10,785 nt of DNA from Coriobacteriia bacterium (GTDB lineage Bacteria; Actinomycetota; Coriobacteriia; Coriobacteriales; UBA8131): the NCBI GenBank assembly GCA_009781525.1, contig WQXZ01000045.1, positions 1 through 10,785 of the forward strand, given 5' to 3'. The stretch's first letter is position 1, and every line of letters begins with the position of its first letter. Positions 1 to 6,675 of the stretch are shown here, piece by piece. The notes beneath the pieces were generated by a model. The model made no database searches. It saw only the letters and a list, made by a program, of their open reading frames with translations, and was not told where the DNA came from. A program made the position numbers and the translations under genes.

Positions 1-1
1 C

Positions 2-460
2 TTAGAGTATGCTTTTGTAGTAGGCGATGGCACCCTGGCGTCTGCGTTTTCACTGAAGAAGATTATTGCTGCAACCCTGTCTGTATCAACAGCAATCACA
101 ACCATAGCCGTAGCAGTAATCATGCTTTCACCTCCAGCTGTTGATAATAAGGATGCAGCAGCTATAGGTACTGTTGTTTTTGATGGTGGGGAGGCAGGTT
201 ATGATTACCTGAATCCCAAACACGCCAGCCCACTGACTGACAGTATATATGGTGAGCTGACGGTTCTTGACTGGAGAATCACTTCGCTTGATGGTGCCGT
301 AACTTACTATTCTGGGCAGGGTAACGACGCTGATGATGCTTTAAGACAGCTATTGGTTGACGGTTCTGACGGCGAATACCTCCTAGTCTACACCCTAGAG
401 GATGAGACAGGGAGCACTTATTCACTCAGCCATAGTTTTTCTATTAGGCGCGAGCATTAG
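2..460 (+). CDS. 3' part of a single-pass membrane protein with an outer C-terminal domain
   Basis: The reading frame is open to the left window edge and stops with TAG at 458-460, so only the last 152 residues are visible; the first ATG at 122 lies inside the gene, near the end of the membrane helix, and is not a likely start. Visible residues 19-41, after a KK pair, form one hydrophobic helix rich in Ala, Ile, Val and Thr. Behind it comes about 110 residues of hydrophilic, Asp/Gly/Tyr-rich sequence with alternating beta-strand character (YGELTVLDWRIT, GEYLLVYTLEDETG), suggesting a small beta-sandwich outside the cell. No enzyme motif or cell-wall signal is seen. The arrangement of unseen cytoplasmic N-terminus, one helix and outer domain resembles ECF anti-sigma or membrane sensor proteins, but the diagnostic N-terminal part is missing, so this is only inference. 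Confidence 0.7.
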   Translation, partial: LEYAFVVGDGTLASAFSLKKIIAATLSVSTAITTIAVAVIMLSPPAVDNKDAAAIGTVVFDGGEAGYDYLNPKHASPLTDSIYGELTVLDWRITSLDGAVTYYSGQGNDADDALRQLLVDGSDGEYLLVYTLEDETGSTYSLSHSFSIRREH

Positions 461-561
461 GTACTTAAGATTTTTCTCGAGAAAAGGGGTGAGATTGTGA
501 GACCCCCCTCACCACCAACCCCCCCTGCTCACCCCTTTTCTCAAGAAGAATCTTAAATACC
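460..561 (+). terminator. Long hairpin, probable bidirectional terminator
   Basis: Arms 460-493 and 528-561 pair over 34 positions with two mismatches (464/557 and 478/543) and one G-U pair, starting on the last base of the preceding stop codon. The core is a textbook intrinsic terminator: GAAAA, stem GGGGTGAG (486-493) with CTCACCCC (528-535), then TTTTCTC. Because it is symmetric it could also stop transcription from the right. The stem extends far beyond what a terminator needs, and the 34-base loop is very C-rich, with runs of six and seven C. Termination is inferred from structure. Confidence 0.65.
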
Positions 562-644
562 AAACACCACTATCGTGAATTTGTCGTATATTAAAGCACA
601 TTAACTTTTTGCCAAAACATCGTCAAGATTTCTGACGTGATCAA

Positions 645-3600
645 ATGACCAAGAATGGTAGTAGAGAAATGCAGACAAAAAACAGAACTCTCTCACTACG
701 CCAGAACAAGATAGTCGTAGCGTTGCTTGTTCTGCTTTCGGCATTCAATCTGACATTGTGCTTTGCTCCTGTGTATGCGAGTGCGACTGGTTCTATACAA
801 GGTTACCCAGTATTAGCTGACACAGTGATTGACTCAGAGAATGCGCTCGATGAACTTGTTGGTACCGATGGCTCAGCACATGACGAAGAGATTGATAACG
901 CTGATGGCAGCGAGGGGACATCCTTAATCGATGACCCCACAACACCAGAGAATGATCTACCTGATATTAGCAGCAGCGAAGAGATCGAGAGTGATTTTAT
1001 CCAGATAATTAGTGATACTGCTAATTACGATGACGGGATTGCTCTAAATGCAAACGAGATTTCTCCGCTGATAAACGAGGTTGTACTGCAAAATGGTGAG
1101 TTTGAAGTCAGTGGAGGAATTTCTGGGGCATATGACTCGCTAGCTGATGCTGTTGGCGCTATCAACGCTTCAGCTGATGGGTCGTATACCATAAGCATCA
1201 ATACTGATGAGGTTCTGAGTTCCGAGCTGACTATCAATGCAGGGAAACAAGTCACGATAACCTCGGCAGGAGGGGCAACCAGAAGAATCACCCAGTTAAA
1301 CCCAATCAGGCATTTCATAGTATACGGTGGCTTGAACCTGATCGATATAGTCATTGATGGAGGCAGTTCTGGCTTTGTCAGTGGTGGGATTGAGCTATAC
1401 AACCAGGCTGCGACTCTGACACTGAGATCGGGAGCTGTGATTGAGAATTGCTCAGCATCTATTGGTGGTGCCGTTCTGATTAACAGTGGAAACCTAACGC
1501 TTTTGCAGGGAAGTGCGATCAGGAGCAATGTTGCTGCTGGTGGCGGCGGAGTGTATGTTTTTCAGGGGAACATAGACATGCAAGGAGGTGCCGTTACTGC
1601 CAATACAGCCTTATCTGTTGGTGGTGGGGTGCTGTTCGGGTCGGTGACAGGGCCATACACTTTCAACATGTCTGGAGGCAGTATTAGTGCGAACTCTGCT
1701 AATGATGGTGGTGGAGTATATGTTGGAGCAAACGATTTCATGATGTCAGGAGGTACAATCTCTGGCAACTCAGCTACATCATATGGTGGAGGAGTTGCTA
1801 TATGGAACCATTCGTCATTTCACTTGTCCGGAGGCATAATCGGTGGGTATGGAGCTGCAGCGAATACTGCTTTTAGCGGTGGAGGCATAGCGGTAGCAAT
1901 AGAGACTGAGAACAGCCTTATTATTTCTGATGGAAGTATTGTCGGAAACCAGGCAACAGAAGGTGGCGGAATCAGTGTGCTTGCCGGAACATGCAACATA
2001 GTCGGGGGCAACATATCCAATAATGTTGCTCTTCTCAGAGGTGGGGGGGTTTATCTTAATAGCAGTAAACTGAACATGATCGCGGGGTCGGTTACCGGGA
2101 ATGCTTCAGAGTACGGTCATGGCGGCGGGATTTTCACGCAGGATTATCATTATTCTGACCCTGTGAGCCTTGCGGGGTATTTGAACATCAGCATTTCTGA
2201 TGAAGCAGATGTCAGCGGTAACACAGCTAGTGTCAGACGGCTTCCTCCCAGCAATGAATACGAGCTGACTGGCCGCGATGATAATGCCTTTGATGGACTG
2301 CTGTTGGACAACTCGAACATCAACTACAACAATACTGACTTCAGGATTATCTATCGTGCAAATAGAGATAGCAATCAAACAGGAAGTCCAATAACAACCG
2401 TGCGGTCATCTGGATCAGCGCTCATGCAAGCCCTGTCTTTATCAGAGAGCGGTTTTGCTGACCCAGAAACCGGTAAATCGTTTGCCGGGTGGAACACTGA
2501 TGCCAATGGTGAAGGCACATATTACCAGGCAGGTGATACAGTTGAGGTGCCGGATGATGTCAGAGCGGTAGTCGTTTACGGTGTTTACCACGACATCATT
2601 TCTCAGGTACGCTTTGATGCTAATGGAGGATTAGGTTCAATGCCAGCCCTTGCGGTGGCATATGGACAAGACCTGACCTTGAGCAATAATAGCTTCGAGC
2701 GAAGTGGCTATAGTTTCACCGGATGGAATACCAGCCCCAGTGGGGTAGGTGAGAGCTATACCGATGGCTTTGCTTTCTTACCCTGGCTCAGTGTGGGTGA
2801 TATAACGCTGTATGCTCAGTGGCAACTGGTTTCTGTAGACCCGATATCGCCGACAGGAAAATACACTGTTAGTTACTTACCCGGATTGCACGGGACCTTC
2901 TTCCCATTGTTTTATAGTGACATTGCATCTGGAAGTCCGACTCCAGCAGCGCCCGCGGCAACTGGTGAGGAAGGTTGGCGATTTGCAGGTTGGTCGCCGA
3001 CTTGGAAGCTGACCGTTTCAGCAAACGCTACTTATACTGCACAGTGGGTGCGTTTTGAGACGCCACTGCACACGGTACGCTTTGTTGACTGGAATGGTGA
3101 CTTGCTGAAAGAAGAGCAGGTGCCTGATGGTAGGTCTGCTACTGCCCCTCCTGACCCGGAGCGACTTGGCTACACCTTCGTTGAGTGGAGTGAAGACTTC
3201 ACAAACATAAGCGCCGACGTTACCATCATGGCGTTATATAAGGTTTATGTTCCTGATCCGATTACGACGTTTGAACCAGGGGAGAACCCGGAGGAGCCAG
3301 CGGAGCAAGCGCCCGGTGAAGGCGAGCAAGACAATCAGGTTATAACGGTGTTCGTCAGGCAAAAGTCATGGGCGGTGGTAAACCTGGCACTGAGTGTTCT
3401 TGGAGGAGCGTGGATATTCGTCGTAGGTGGATACATTATTTTGCGCGAGACTGGCAGGTTTTCAGCGAAGCCGAAGGATGCTGGTGGTGAGGGTGGCGAA
3501 GTATTGGGCAGTGGTCGCGAGGCTCCGGTCGATGCTGGGCGCCTGGCAGACAAGACTGAGTTTTATGCTGAGGCACCGATTTCTACAGTTACGAAAGGTA

Positions 3601-3788
3601 TAACCACTCAAAGAAAACGACAGTTCAGATGGCTTGTCGTAGCTGGTGCTGTAGCAGCCATGGGATTTGCGATTTTCTCATTTACTCAAGACATGTCGAG
3701 CCCCATGACGCTTGTGGATCGCTGGACTATGGTGAGTGTTACCGTACTGGCTTTTGAGGTTTCTTGCATTGTTCGAGTCTTCAGATAA
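645..3788 (+). CDS. Large surface protein: beta-helix plus InlB-type repeats, three-helix C-terminal anchor
   Basis: 1047 residues, probably a secreted but membrane-anchored adhesin or surface-structure protein. Residues about 21-47 form a signal peptide (hydrophobic VVALLVLLSAFNL, likely cut after YASA). An acidic Ser/Asp/Glu linker covers about 60-145. Residues about 190-530 are a right-handed beta-helix with recurring 'SGGxIxxNxA..GGGV' rungs as in pectate-lyase-like and polymorphic membrane protein folds. Four InlB/Flg_new-like modules follow at about 565-648, 655-726, 739-801 and 808-866 (FDANGG, SGYSFTGWNT, LYAQW motifs). A Pro/Glu linker precedes helix 908-933, and two more helices lie at about 996-1013 and 1026-1043. 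There is no LPXTG and no catalytic motif. ATG 645 has no good Shine-Dalgarno; ATG 669, nine codons in, would give a more compact signal peptide and is a real alternative. Only a weak TATATT (587-592) hints at a promoter. Confidence 0.85.
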   Translation: MTKNGSREMQTKNRTLSLRQNKIVVALLVLLSAFNLTLCFAPVYASATGSIQGYPVLADTVIDSENALDELVGTDGSAHDEEIDNADGSEGTSLIDDPTTPENDLPDISSSEEIESDFIQIISDTANYDDGIALNANEISPLINEVVLQNGEFEVSGGISGAYDSLADAVGAINASADGSYTISINTDEVLSSELTINAGKQVTITSAGGATRRITQLNPIRHFIVYGGLNLIDIVIDGGSSGFVSGGIELYNQAATLTLRSGAVIENCSASIGGAVLINSGNLTLLQGSAIRSNVAAGGGGVYVFQGNIDMQGGAVTANTALSVGGGVLFGSVTGPYTFNMSGGSISANSANDGGGVYVGANDFMMSGGTISGNSATSYGGGVAIWNHSSFHLSGGIIGGYGAAANTAFSGGGIAVAIETENSLIISDGSIVGNQATEGGGISVLAGTCNIVGGNISNNVALLRGGGVYLNSSKLNMIAGSVTGNASEYGHGGGIFTQDYHYSDPVSLAGYLNISISDEADVSGNTASVRRLPPSNEYELTGRDDNAFDGLLLDNSNINYNNTDFRIIYRANRDSNQTGSPITTVRSSGSALMQALSLSESGFADPETGKSFAGWNTDANGEGTYYQAGDTVEVPDDVRAVVVYGVYHDIISQVRFDANGGLGSMPALAVAYGQDLTLSNNSFERSGYSFTGWNTSPSGVGESYTDGFAFLPWLSVGDITLYAQWQLVSVDPISPTGKYTVSYLPGLHGTFFPLFYSDIASGSPTPAAPAATGEEGWRFAGWSPTWKLTVSANATYTAQWVRFETPLHTVRFVDWNGDLLKEEQVPDGRSATAPPDPERLGYTFVEWSEDFTNISADVTIMALYKVYVPDPITTFEPGENPEEPAEQAPGEGEQDNQVITVFVRQKSWAVVNLALSVLGGAWIFVVGGYIILRETGRFSAKPKDAGGEGGEVLGSGREAPVDAGRLADKTEFYAEAPISTVTKGITTQRKRQFRWLVVAGAVAAMGFAIFSFTQDMSSPMTLVDRWTMVSVTVLAFEVSCIVRVFR
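1212..2234 (+). repeat. Coding repeats of the Gly-rich beta-helix
   Basis: Within the surface protein, short irregular rungs of roughly 20-30 residues recur, each with a 'GG-hydrophobic-x-x-N' strand and a 'GGGV/GGGI' turn (for example GGGVYV, GGGVLF, GGGVAI, GGGIAV, GGGISV, GGGVYL, GGGIFT). At DNA level this appears as recurring GGTGGTGG-type tracts. Such rungs stack into a parallel beta-helix stalk. They are degenerate, so large recombination-prone identical blocks are not evident. Confidence 0.7.
2337..3242 (+). repeat. Four InlB B-repeat / Flg_new-like modules
   Basis: Four tandem modules of about 60-85 residues, each with an initial strand (FRIIYRANRD, QVRFDANGG, YTVSYLPGLHG, HTVRFVDWNG), a central aromatic core (FAGWN, FTGWN, FAGWS, FVEWS) and a closing strand (VVVYGVY, LYAQW, YTAQW, MALYKV). 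This is the Listeria-Bacteroides repeat family found in secreted proteins of Firmicutes and Coriobacteriia. The second module is closest to the consensus. The modules have diverged strongly, so they are old duplications. Confidence 0.8.
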
Positions 3789-3951
3789 TAAAGATTAACC
3801 GAAGACTTCTACTGGCTGACTGCAAGGTGTTCCGCTACTGACTGCAGCGCTCTTCGTGCAGCGCATCTACCTGCTTTTGCTTCTTACGGTCTGCGTTGCG
3901 GGCACCAAAGCCAACCAAAACTTTTGTTATCGAATGTTCATTCAATACGTC
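3789..3951. other. Gap after the surface-protein gene
   Basis: I see no convincing gene and no intrinsic terminator for the upstream gene here. Two copies of TGCAGCGC lie 15 bp apart near 3843-3865, and GAATG-TT-CATTC (3932-3943) is a small inverted repeat just ahead of the next promoter that could be an operator. Both are weak signals. Confidence 0.4.
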
Positions 3952-3980
3952 TTGCACGCAAAGATGAATGATGTTATCTT
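3952..3980 (+). promoter_or_regulatory. Sigma-A type promoter of the cobalamin riboswitch transcript
   Basis: The -35 box TTGCAC (3952-3957) and -10 box TATCTT (3975-3980) are separated by 17 bp. Transcription would start near 3987, just ahead of the 5' strand of riboswitch helix P1. The position directly before a complete aptamer supports it. Confidence 0.65.
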
Positions 3981-3995
3981 GAATACGAATAAAGG

Positions 3996-4289
3996 CTTGT
4001 CGAGGTTGCGCAGTTTCACGCAAAAAGCGAATAGCCATGCGAATGCTGCGAGACTAAAAGGAAACCGGGTGAGAATCCCGGACAGGCTCCGGTTCGATAC
4101 GCAACTGCCTATCGGACGCATTGGGCACACCGCTGCTGTGAGTGTGTTGGAGCAGGTTTCATGGCGAAAGCCGGTCATTGGGTGAGAACCTGAGAAGGCG
4201 AAACCTGTTGGCTAGAGGTTTGGGTTAGAAGATTTATGCCTCTACGAGCACGCAAGTCAGAAGGCCTACGAGAAGCAGGTACCGACAAG
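3996..4289 (+). promoter_or_regulatory. Cobalamin (B12) riboswitch aptamer
   Basis: The conserved boxes of the cobalamin riboswitch appear in order: GAGGTT near 4002-4007; AAAAGGAAACC then GGGTGAGAATCCCGG with ACAGG (about 4056-4085) as the main core; CGCAACTG (about 4100-4107); the P6/P7 segment GTCATTGGGTGAGAACC then TGAGAAGGC (4174-4199); and the closing box AGTCAGAAGGCCTAC (about 4255-4269). CTTGTCG (3996-4002) pairs perfectly with CGACAAG (4283-4289) as helix P1. An intrinsic terminator follows 40 bases downstream, so ligand binding most likely causes premature termination. The regulated gene is the small DUF2292-type gene at 4383. Reading frames seen across this stretch are by-products of the RNA structure. 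Confidence 0.92.
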
Positions 4290-4328
4290 ACATGTGTCTT
4301 GCGTGGTTTTGGGTTTGTGGGAAAACGG

Positions 4329-4362
4329 CCGCAGCAACCATATAGATTGCTGTGGTTTTTTT
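4329..4362 (+). terminator. Riboswitch-controlled intrinsic terminator
   Basis: CCGCAGCAA (4329-4337) pairs with TTGCTGTGG (4347-4355) in a 9-bp stem with one G-U pair, followed by seven T (4356-4362). It lies between the B12 aptamer and the next start codon, which is the expected place for the off-state terminator of a transcriptional riboswitch. Confidence 0.85.
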
Positions 4363-4382
4363 ATCAGAAACAGAGGTGAAAC

Positions 4383-4556
4383 GTGTCTGGAACTACCAAG
4401 CAAGAAGGGTCCATTAGTGATGCCGAGCAGCACCTGCTTGAGATGATTCGAGGATTGCGATTTGGCGAGATTCGTATCATTGTGCAAGACAGCAAGCCTG
4501 TCAGAGCAGAAGAGATCAGAAAGAGTGTGCTCCTTGGGCAAAACGACAGTAAGTAG
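4383..4556 (+). CDS. Small YezD-like (DUF2292) protein
   Basis: 57 residues from GTG 4383 to TAG 4556, preceded by AGAGGTG (4372-4378) at suitable spacing. Residues about 14-45 show the DUF2292/YezD pattern: a helix (AEQHLLEMIRGL) followed by 'RFGEIRIIVQDSKPVRAEE', matching the family's '(I/L)R(Y/F)GxVxIxIxDxxVxxIE' hairpin. Family function is unknown. In other bacteria members often sit near sulfur and methionine/cysteine uptake genes, so a link to B12-dependent methionine metabolism is possible but inferred. The gene stands alone: a riboswitch terminator precedes it and another terminator follows, so it is the sole target of the riboswitch unless readthrough occurs. A GTG start and small size make it easy to miss. 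Confidence 0.8.
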   Translation: MSGTTKQEGSISDAEQHLLEMIRGLRFGEIRIIVQDSKPVRAEEIRKSVLLGQNDSK

Positions 4557-4604
4557 TAAAATCACTAGTAAGTAGCTCAAACTAGACTACGGAAAAACCG
4601 AAGT

Positions 4605-4655
4605 CCAGCAATGAGTGCAAAGCAGGCGAGCTTTGCGTTTGATGCTGGGTTTTTT
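4605..4655 (+). terminator. Terminator after the DUF2292 gene
   Basis: A two-part stem, CCAGCA (4605-4610) with TGCTGG (4643-4648) outside and GCAAAGC (4617-4623) with GCTTTGC (4630-4636) inside, is followed by six T (4650-4655). A short hairpin, ACTACGG/CCGAAGT with one mismatch, precedes it at 4586-4604. The structure closes the riboswitch transcription unit. Confidence 0.85.
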
Positions 4656-4659
4656 ATTT

Positions 4660-4841
4660 GTTTAACCTGGTAGATGCAGCCTTGCGCTGCAAAGTACAAC
4701 TCAGAACACCCAGTACAACCCAGAACAGCTGCGCGCGTCATCAGAAGTGCTAAGCAAGCGTTTATGGACGGACGCTCCGATCAGCGTGCTTTGCGAATGG
4801 GAGAAAAGCAAGAGAAGCGCACACATGATTGCATCGCCAGC
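4660..4841. other. Non-coding gap upstream of spoVS
   Basis: An open frame of 76 codons begins at 4674, but it lacks a ribosome-binding site and family features, and its 3' part covers the spoVS promoter, so I treat the stretch as non-coding. Its one clear structure is the 16-bp direct repeat listed separately. No RNA gene was recognised. Confidence 0.5.
4693..4727 (+). repeat. Two direct copies of a 16-bp motif
   Basis: AGTACAACTCAGAACA (4693-4708) and AGTACAACCCAGAACA (4712-4727) differ at one base and are spaced 19 bp start to start. They lie about 115 bp upstream of the spoVS -35 box. They could be regulator sites or a short duplication. Confidence 0.75.
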
Positions 4842-4870
4842 TTGTCAAACTGCTTGTTTGCTGTCATACT
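4842..4870 (+). promoter_or_regulatory. Sigma-A promoter of the spoVS-miaB-miaA operon
   Basis: TTGTCA (4842-4847) and CATACT (4865-4870) are 17 bp apart, placing the start of the mRNA near 4877 and leaving a leader of about 50 bases before spoVS. No other promoter is evident before miaB or miaA. Confidence 0.7.
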
Positions 4871-4876
4871 GTTTCC

Positions 4877-4892
4877 CCTGCTGAAAAGCAGG
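4877..4892 (+). other. GAAA-tetraloop hairpin at the probable mRNA 5' end
   Basis: CCTGCT (4877-4882) and AGCAGG (4887-4892) form a perfect 6-bp stem closed by a GAAA tetraloop. It begins at the predicted +1 position and has no T-run, so it is not a terminator. A 5'-terminal hairpin of this type commonly protects mRNA from decay; that role here is inferred. Confidence 0.6.
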
Positions 4893-4926
4893 ATGAACAG
4901 TTAAAACGTATCAGAGGCATTATAAA

Positions 4927-5268
4927 ATGGCATTTCTAAAGGTATCATCGAAGTCTTCTTCATCTGCAGTTGCTGGTGCTATTGCTGGGATGATTAAAGA
5001 TGGTGTATCAGTAGAGATTCAGACTGTCGGTGCGGGAGCGGTTAATCAAGCGATAAAAGCTATTGCTATTGCCCGAGGTTTTCTGACTCCAACAGGCATC
5101 GATATTCTTTGTGCTCCGACTTTTGCAGATGTTGAGATAGCTGGTGAGATTCGAACAGCCATTCATTTCACCATCGAGCCGCGCTATCTTCGCGGGGTAA
5201 AAAAACCTGATCACTATAACGACAGCATTATCAACTTGATTCCCCTTGGAACAGGCATCACTGACTAA
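4927..5268 (+). CDS. spoVS: SpoVS-family protein (stage V sporulation protein S)
   Basis: 113 residues from ATG 4927, with AGAGG (4913-4917) nine bases upstream. Residues 3-84 match the SpoVS family throughout: LKVSSKSSSSAVAGAIAG, 'EIQTVGAGAVNQAIKAIAIARG', 'PTGIDILCAPTFADVEI' and 'RTAIHFTIEPR'. The family has an Alba-like fold and is thought to bind nucleic acid; in Bacillus it affects septation and spore coat assembly, but it also occurs in many bacteria that do not sporulate. The protein is about 27 residues longer than the roughly 86-residue Bacillus form; the extra C-terminal tail (from about 87) begins with a basic RGVKKP stretch and continues hydrophobically. The gene heads an operon and its stop overlaps the miaB start, so it is translated together with the tRNA-modification enzymes. 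Confidence 0.93.
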   Translation: MAFLKVSSKSSSSAVAGAIAGMIKDGVSVEIQTVGAGAVNQAIKAIAIARGFLTPTGIDILCAPTFADVEIAGEIRTAIHFTIEPRYLRGVKKPDHYNDSIINLIPLGTGITD

Positions 5269-6656
5269 TGATGCAACTGCTGGGGCTTAGCTATCATCTG
5301 CGCACTTTTGGCTGCCAGATGAATCAGCACGACTCCGAGCGGGTCGCAGGCATGCTGGATTCGCTTGGAGCATTACCTGTACAAAAAGCAGAAGAAGCTG
5401 ACATAGTGGTTTTTCTAACCTGCTGTGTTCGCGAAGCTGCTGATGTCAGGGTTCTAGGTCAGGTTGCGTCTCTAAAGAACATGCCAACTCCGACGGGAGG
5501 TAAGCGTCTGATTGCTGTCGGTGGATGCCTGGCGCAACGTGATGGTGTGAAGATCGTTGAGCAGGTTCCCCACATAGATATTGTGTTCGGAACATATAAC
5601 GTTGCATCATTACCTTCTTTGATTGAAGCGGCACTTGCTGGACAAGGTGCTCAGGTCGAAGTGCTGGAGCAGAACCAGGCGCTCAGTACTGTTCTGCCAA
5701 CCACCGAATTGCCATCACGTCGTGAACAGTTCTGGCATGCTTGGCTGCCGATTATGACCGGCTGCAACAACTATTGCTCCTACTGTATTGTGCCCTATGT
5801 GCGTGGGCGCGAAATCAGCAGGCCTTTTGATGAAATACTCCGAGAAGTCGACACCTTGCTGTCTGACGGCGTGATTGAAATCACCTTGCTGGGGCAAAAT
5901 GTCAATTCATTTGGACGCGATCTATATGGAGAAACACGCTTCGCTGAACTGCTCAGACGAATCGGTGACAGCGGTATTCAGCGCTTGCGTTTTGTTACAT
6001 CGCATCCCAAAGACCTGAGCCTCGAAACCATTGAAGCCTTTGCTGAAACCAAAGCTGTGATGCCCCACCTGCAGCTTCCGGTACAAAGTGGTTCCAATCG
6101 GATACTGGCAGCGATGAACCGAAGCTATACCGTTGAGCAGTACCTGGCGTTGGTAGATGCTGTGCGGCAGGCTGCCGCAGCAGCCGGTAAGGGAGACGGA
6201 AGCTATCAGGGAGCGGTGGCCTTATCCACAGATATAATCGTCGGGTTCCCGGGAGAGACAGAGACAGATTTCCAAGCTACATGCGACCTGGCAAAGGCAG
6301 TCGGGTTTGCGCAGGCTTTCACTTTCATATACTCACGGCGGGCTGGCACCCCAGCAGCAGAGCTCGTAGACGACACTCCAGCGGAGGTCATTCAGGATCG
6401 TTTTCAGCGTTTGGTGGCTGCGGTTCAGCAGTCCGCTTGGCAGCAGAATCAGCTTGAGGCTGGGCGAGTCAACCAGGTTTTAGTCGAAGGCGTTTCAAAG
6501 CGTGACCCCCTGATGTTGGCTGGGCGAAGCGAGAAGAACACAACCGTACATGCGCCCCTACCTGCGGGCTCGTCGGCTGACGAATTCGTCGGCAGGGTAC
6601 TGCCAATGCGTATCGACACAGCTAAGACCTGGTACCTGCAGGGCGAGCTGATTTGA
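5268..6656 (+). CDS. miaB: tRNA-2-methylthio-N6-dimethylallyladenosine synthase
   Basis: 462 residues. This radical-SAM methylthiotransferase adds the 2-methylthio group to isopentenylated A37 of tRNAs reading UNN codons. The N-terminal UPF0004 domain (about 7-125) carries the auxiliary-cluster cysteines C16 (FGCQMN), C52 (TCCVREAAD) and C87 (GGCLAQ). The radical-SAM core shows C166-x3-C170-x2-C173 (TGCNNYCSYC) with 'GREISRP', 'LLGQNVNSFG' and 'TSHPKDL'. The TRAM domain (about 400-460) ends in 'GRSEKNTTVHAPLP', typical of Coriobacteriia. ATG 5268 overlaps the spoVS stop (TAATG) and lacks a clear Shine-Dalgarno, so translation is probably coupled; ATG 5271 is an adjacent alternative. The GCQMN signature, length, and miaA next door argue for MiaB over RimO or MtaB. 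Confidence 0.96.
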   Translation: MMQLLGLSYHLRTFGCQMNQHDSERVAGMLDSLGALPVQKAEEADIVVFLTCCVREAADVRVLGQVASLKNMPTPTGGKRLIAVGGCLAQRDGVKIVEQVPHIDIVFGTYNVASLPSLIEAALAGQGAQVEVLEQNQALSTVLPTTELPSRREQFWHAWLPIMTGCNNYCSYCIVPYVRGREISRPFDEILREVDTLLSDGVIEITLLGQNVNSFGRDLYGETRFAELLRRIGDSGIQRLRFVTSHPKDLSLETIEAFAETKAVMPHLQLPVQSGSNRILAAMNRSYTVEQYLALVDAVRQAAAAAGKGDGSYQGAVALSTDIIVGFPGETETDFQATCDLAKAVGFAQAFTFIYSRRAGTPAAELVDDTPAEVIQDRFQRLVAAVQQSAWQQNQLEAGRVNQVLVEGVSKRDPLMLAGRSEKNTTVHAPLPAGSSADEFVGRVLPMRIDTAKTWYLQGELI

Positions 6657-6675
6657 GACAGTGGAGTGACGCTAG

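Noticed and set aside
1025..1528. Pro/Ser-rich reverse-strand frame opposite the beta-helix
   Set aside because: It results from Gly-rich repeats read backwards; the forward gene has signal peptide, domains and anchor.
3942..4178. Reverse-strand open frame opposite the riboswitch
   Set aside because: Shadow of structured RNA sequence; no ribosome-binding site and no family features.
3856..4185. Open frame of 109 codons on the + strand
   Set aside because: It lies across the riboswitch promoter and aptamer, has no ribosome-binding site, and its codons cover conserved RNA boxes.
4266..4580. Reverse-strand open frame of 104 codons
   Set aside because: It runs opposite the riboswitch terminator and the DUF2292 gene, which has better support.
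4674..4904. Open frame of 76 codons before spoVS
   Set aside because: No ribosome-binding site or recognisable domain, and it covers the spoVS promoter and 5' hairpin.
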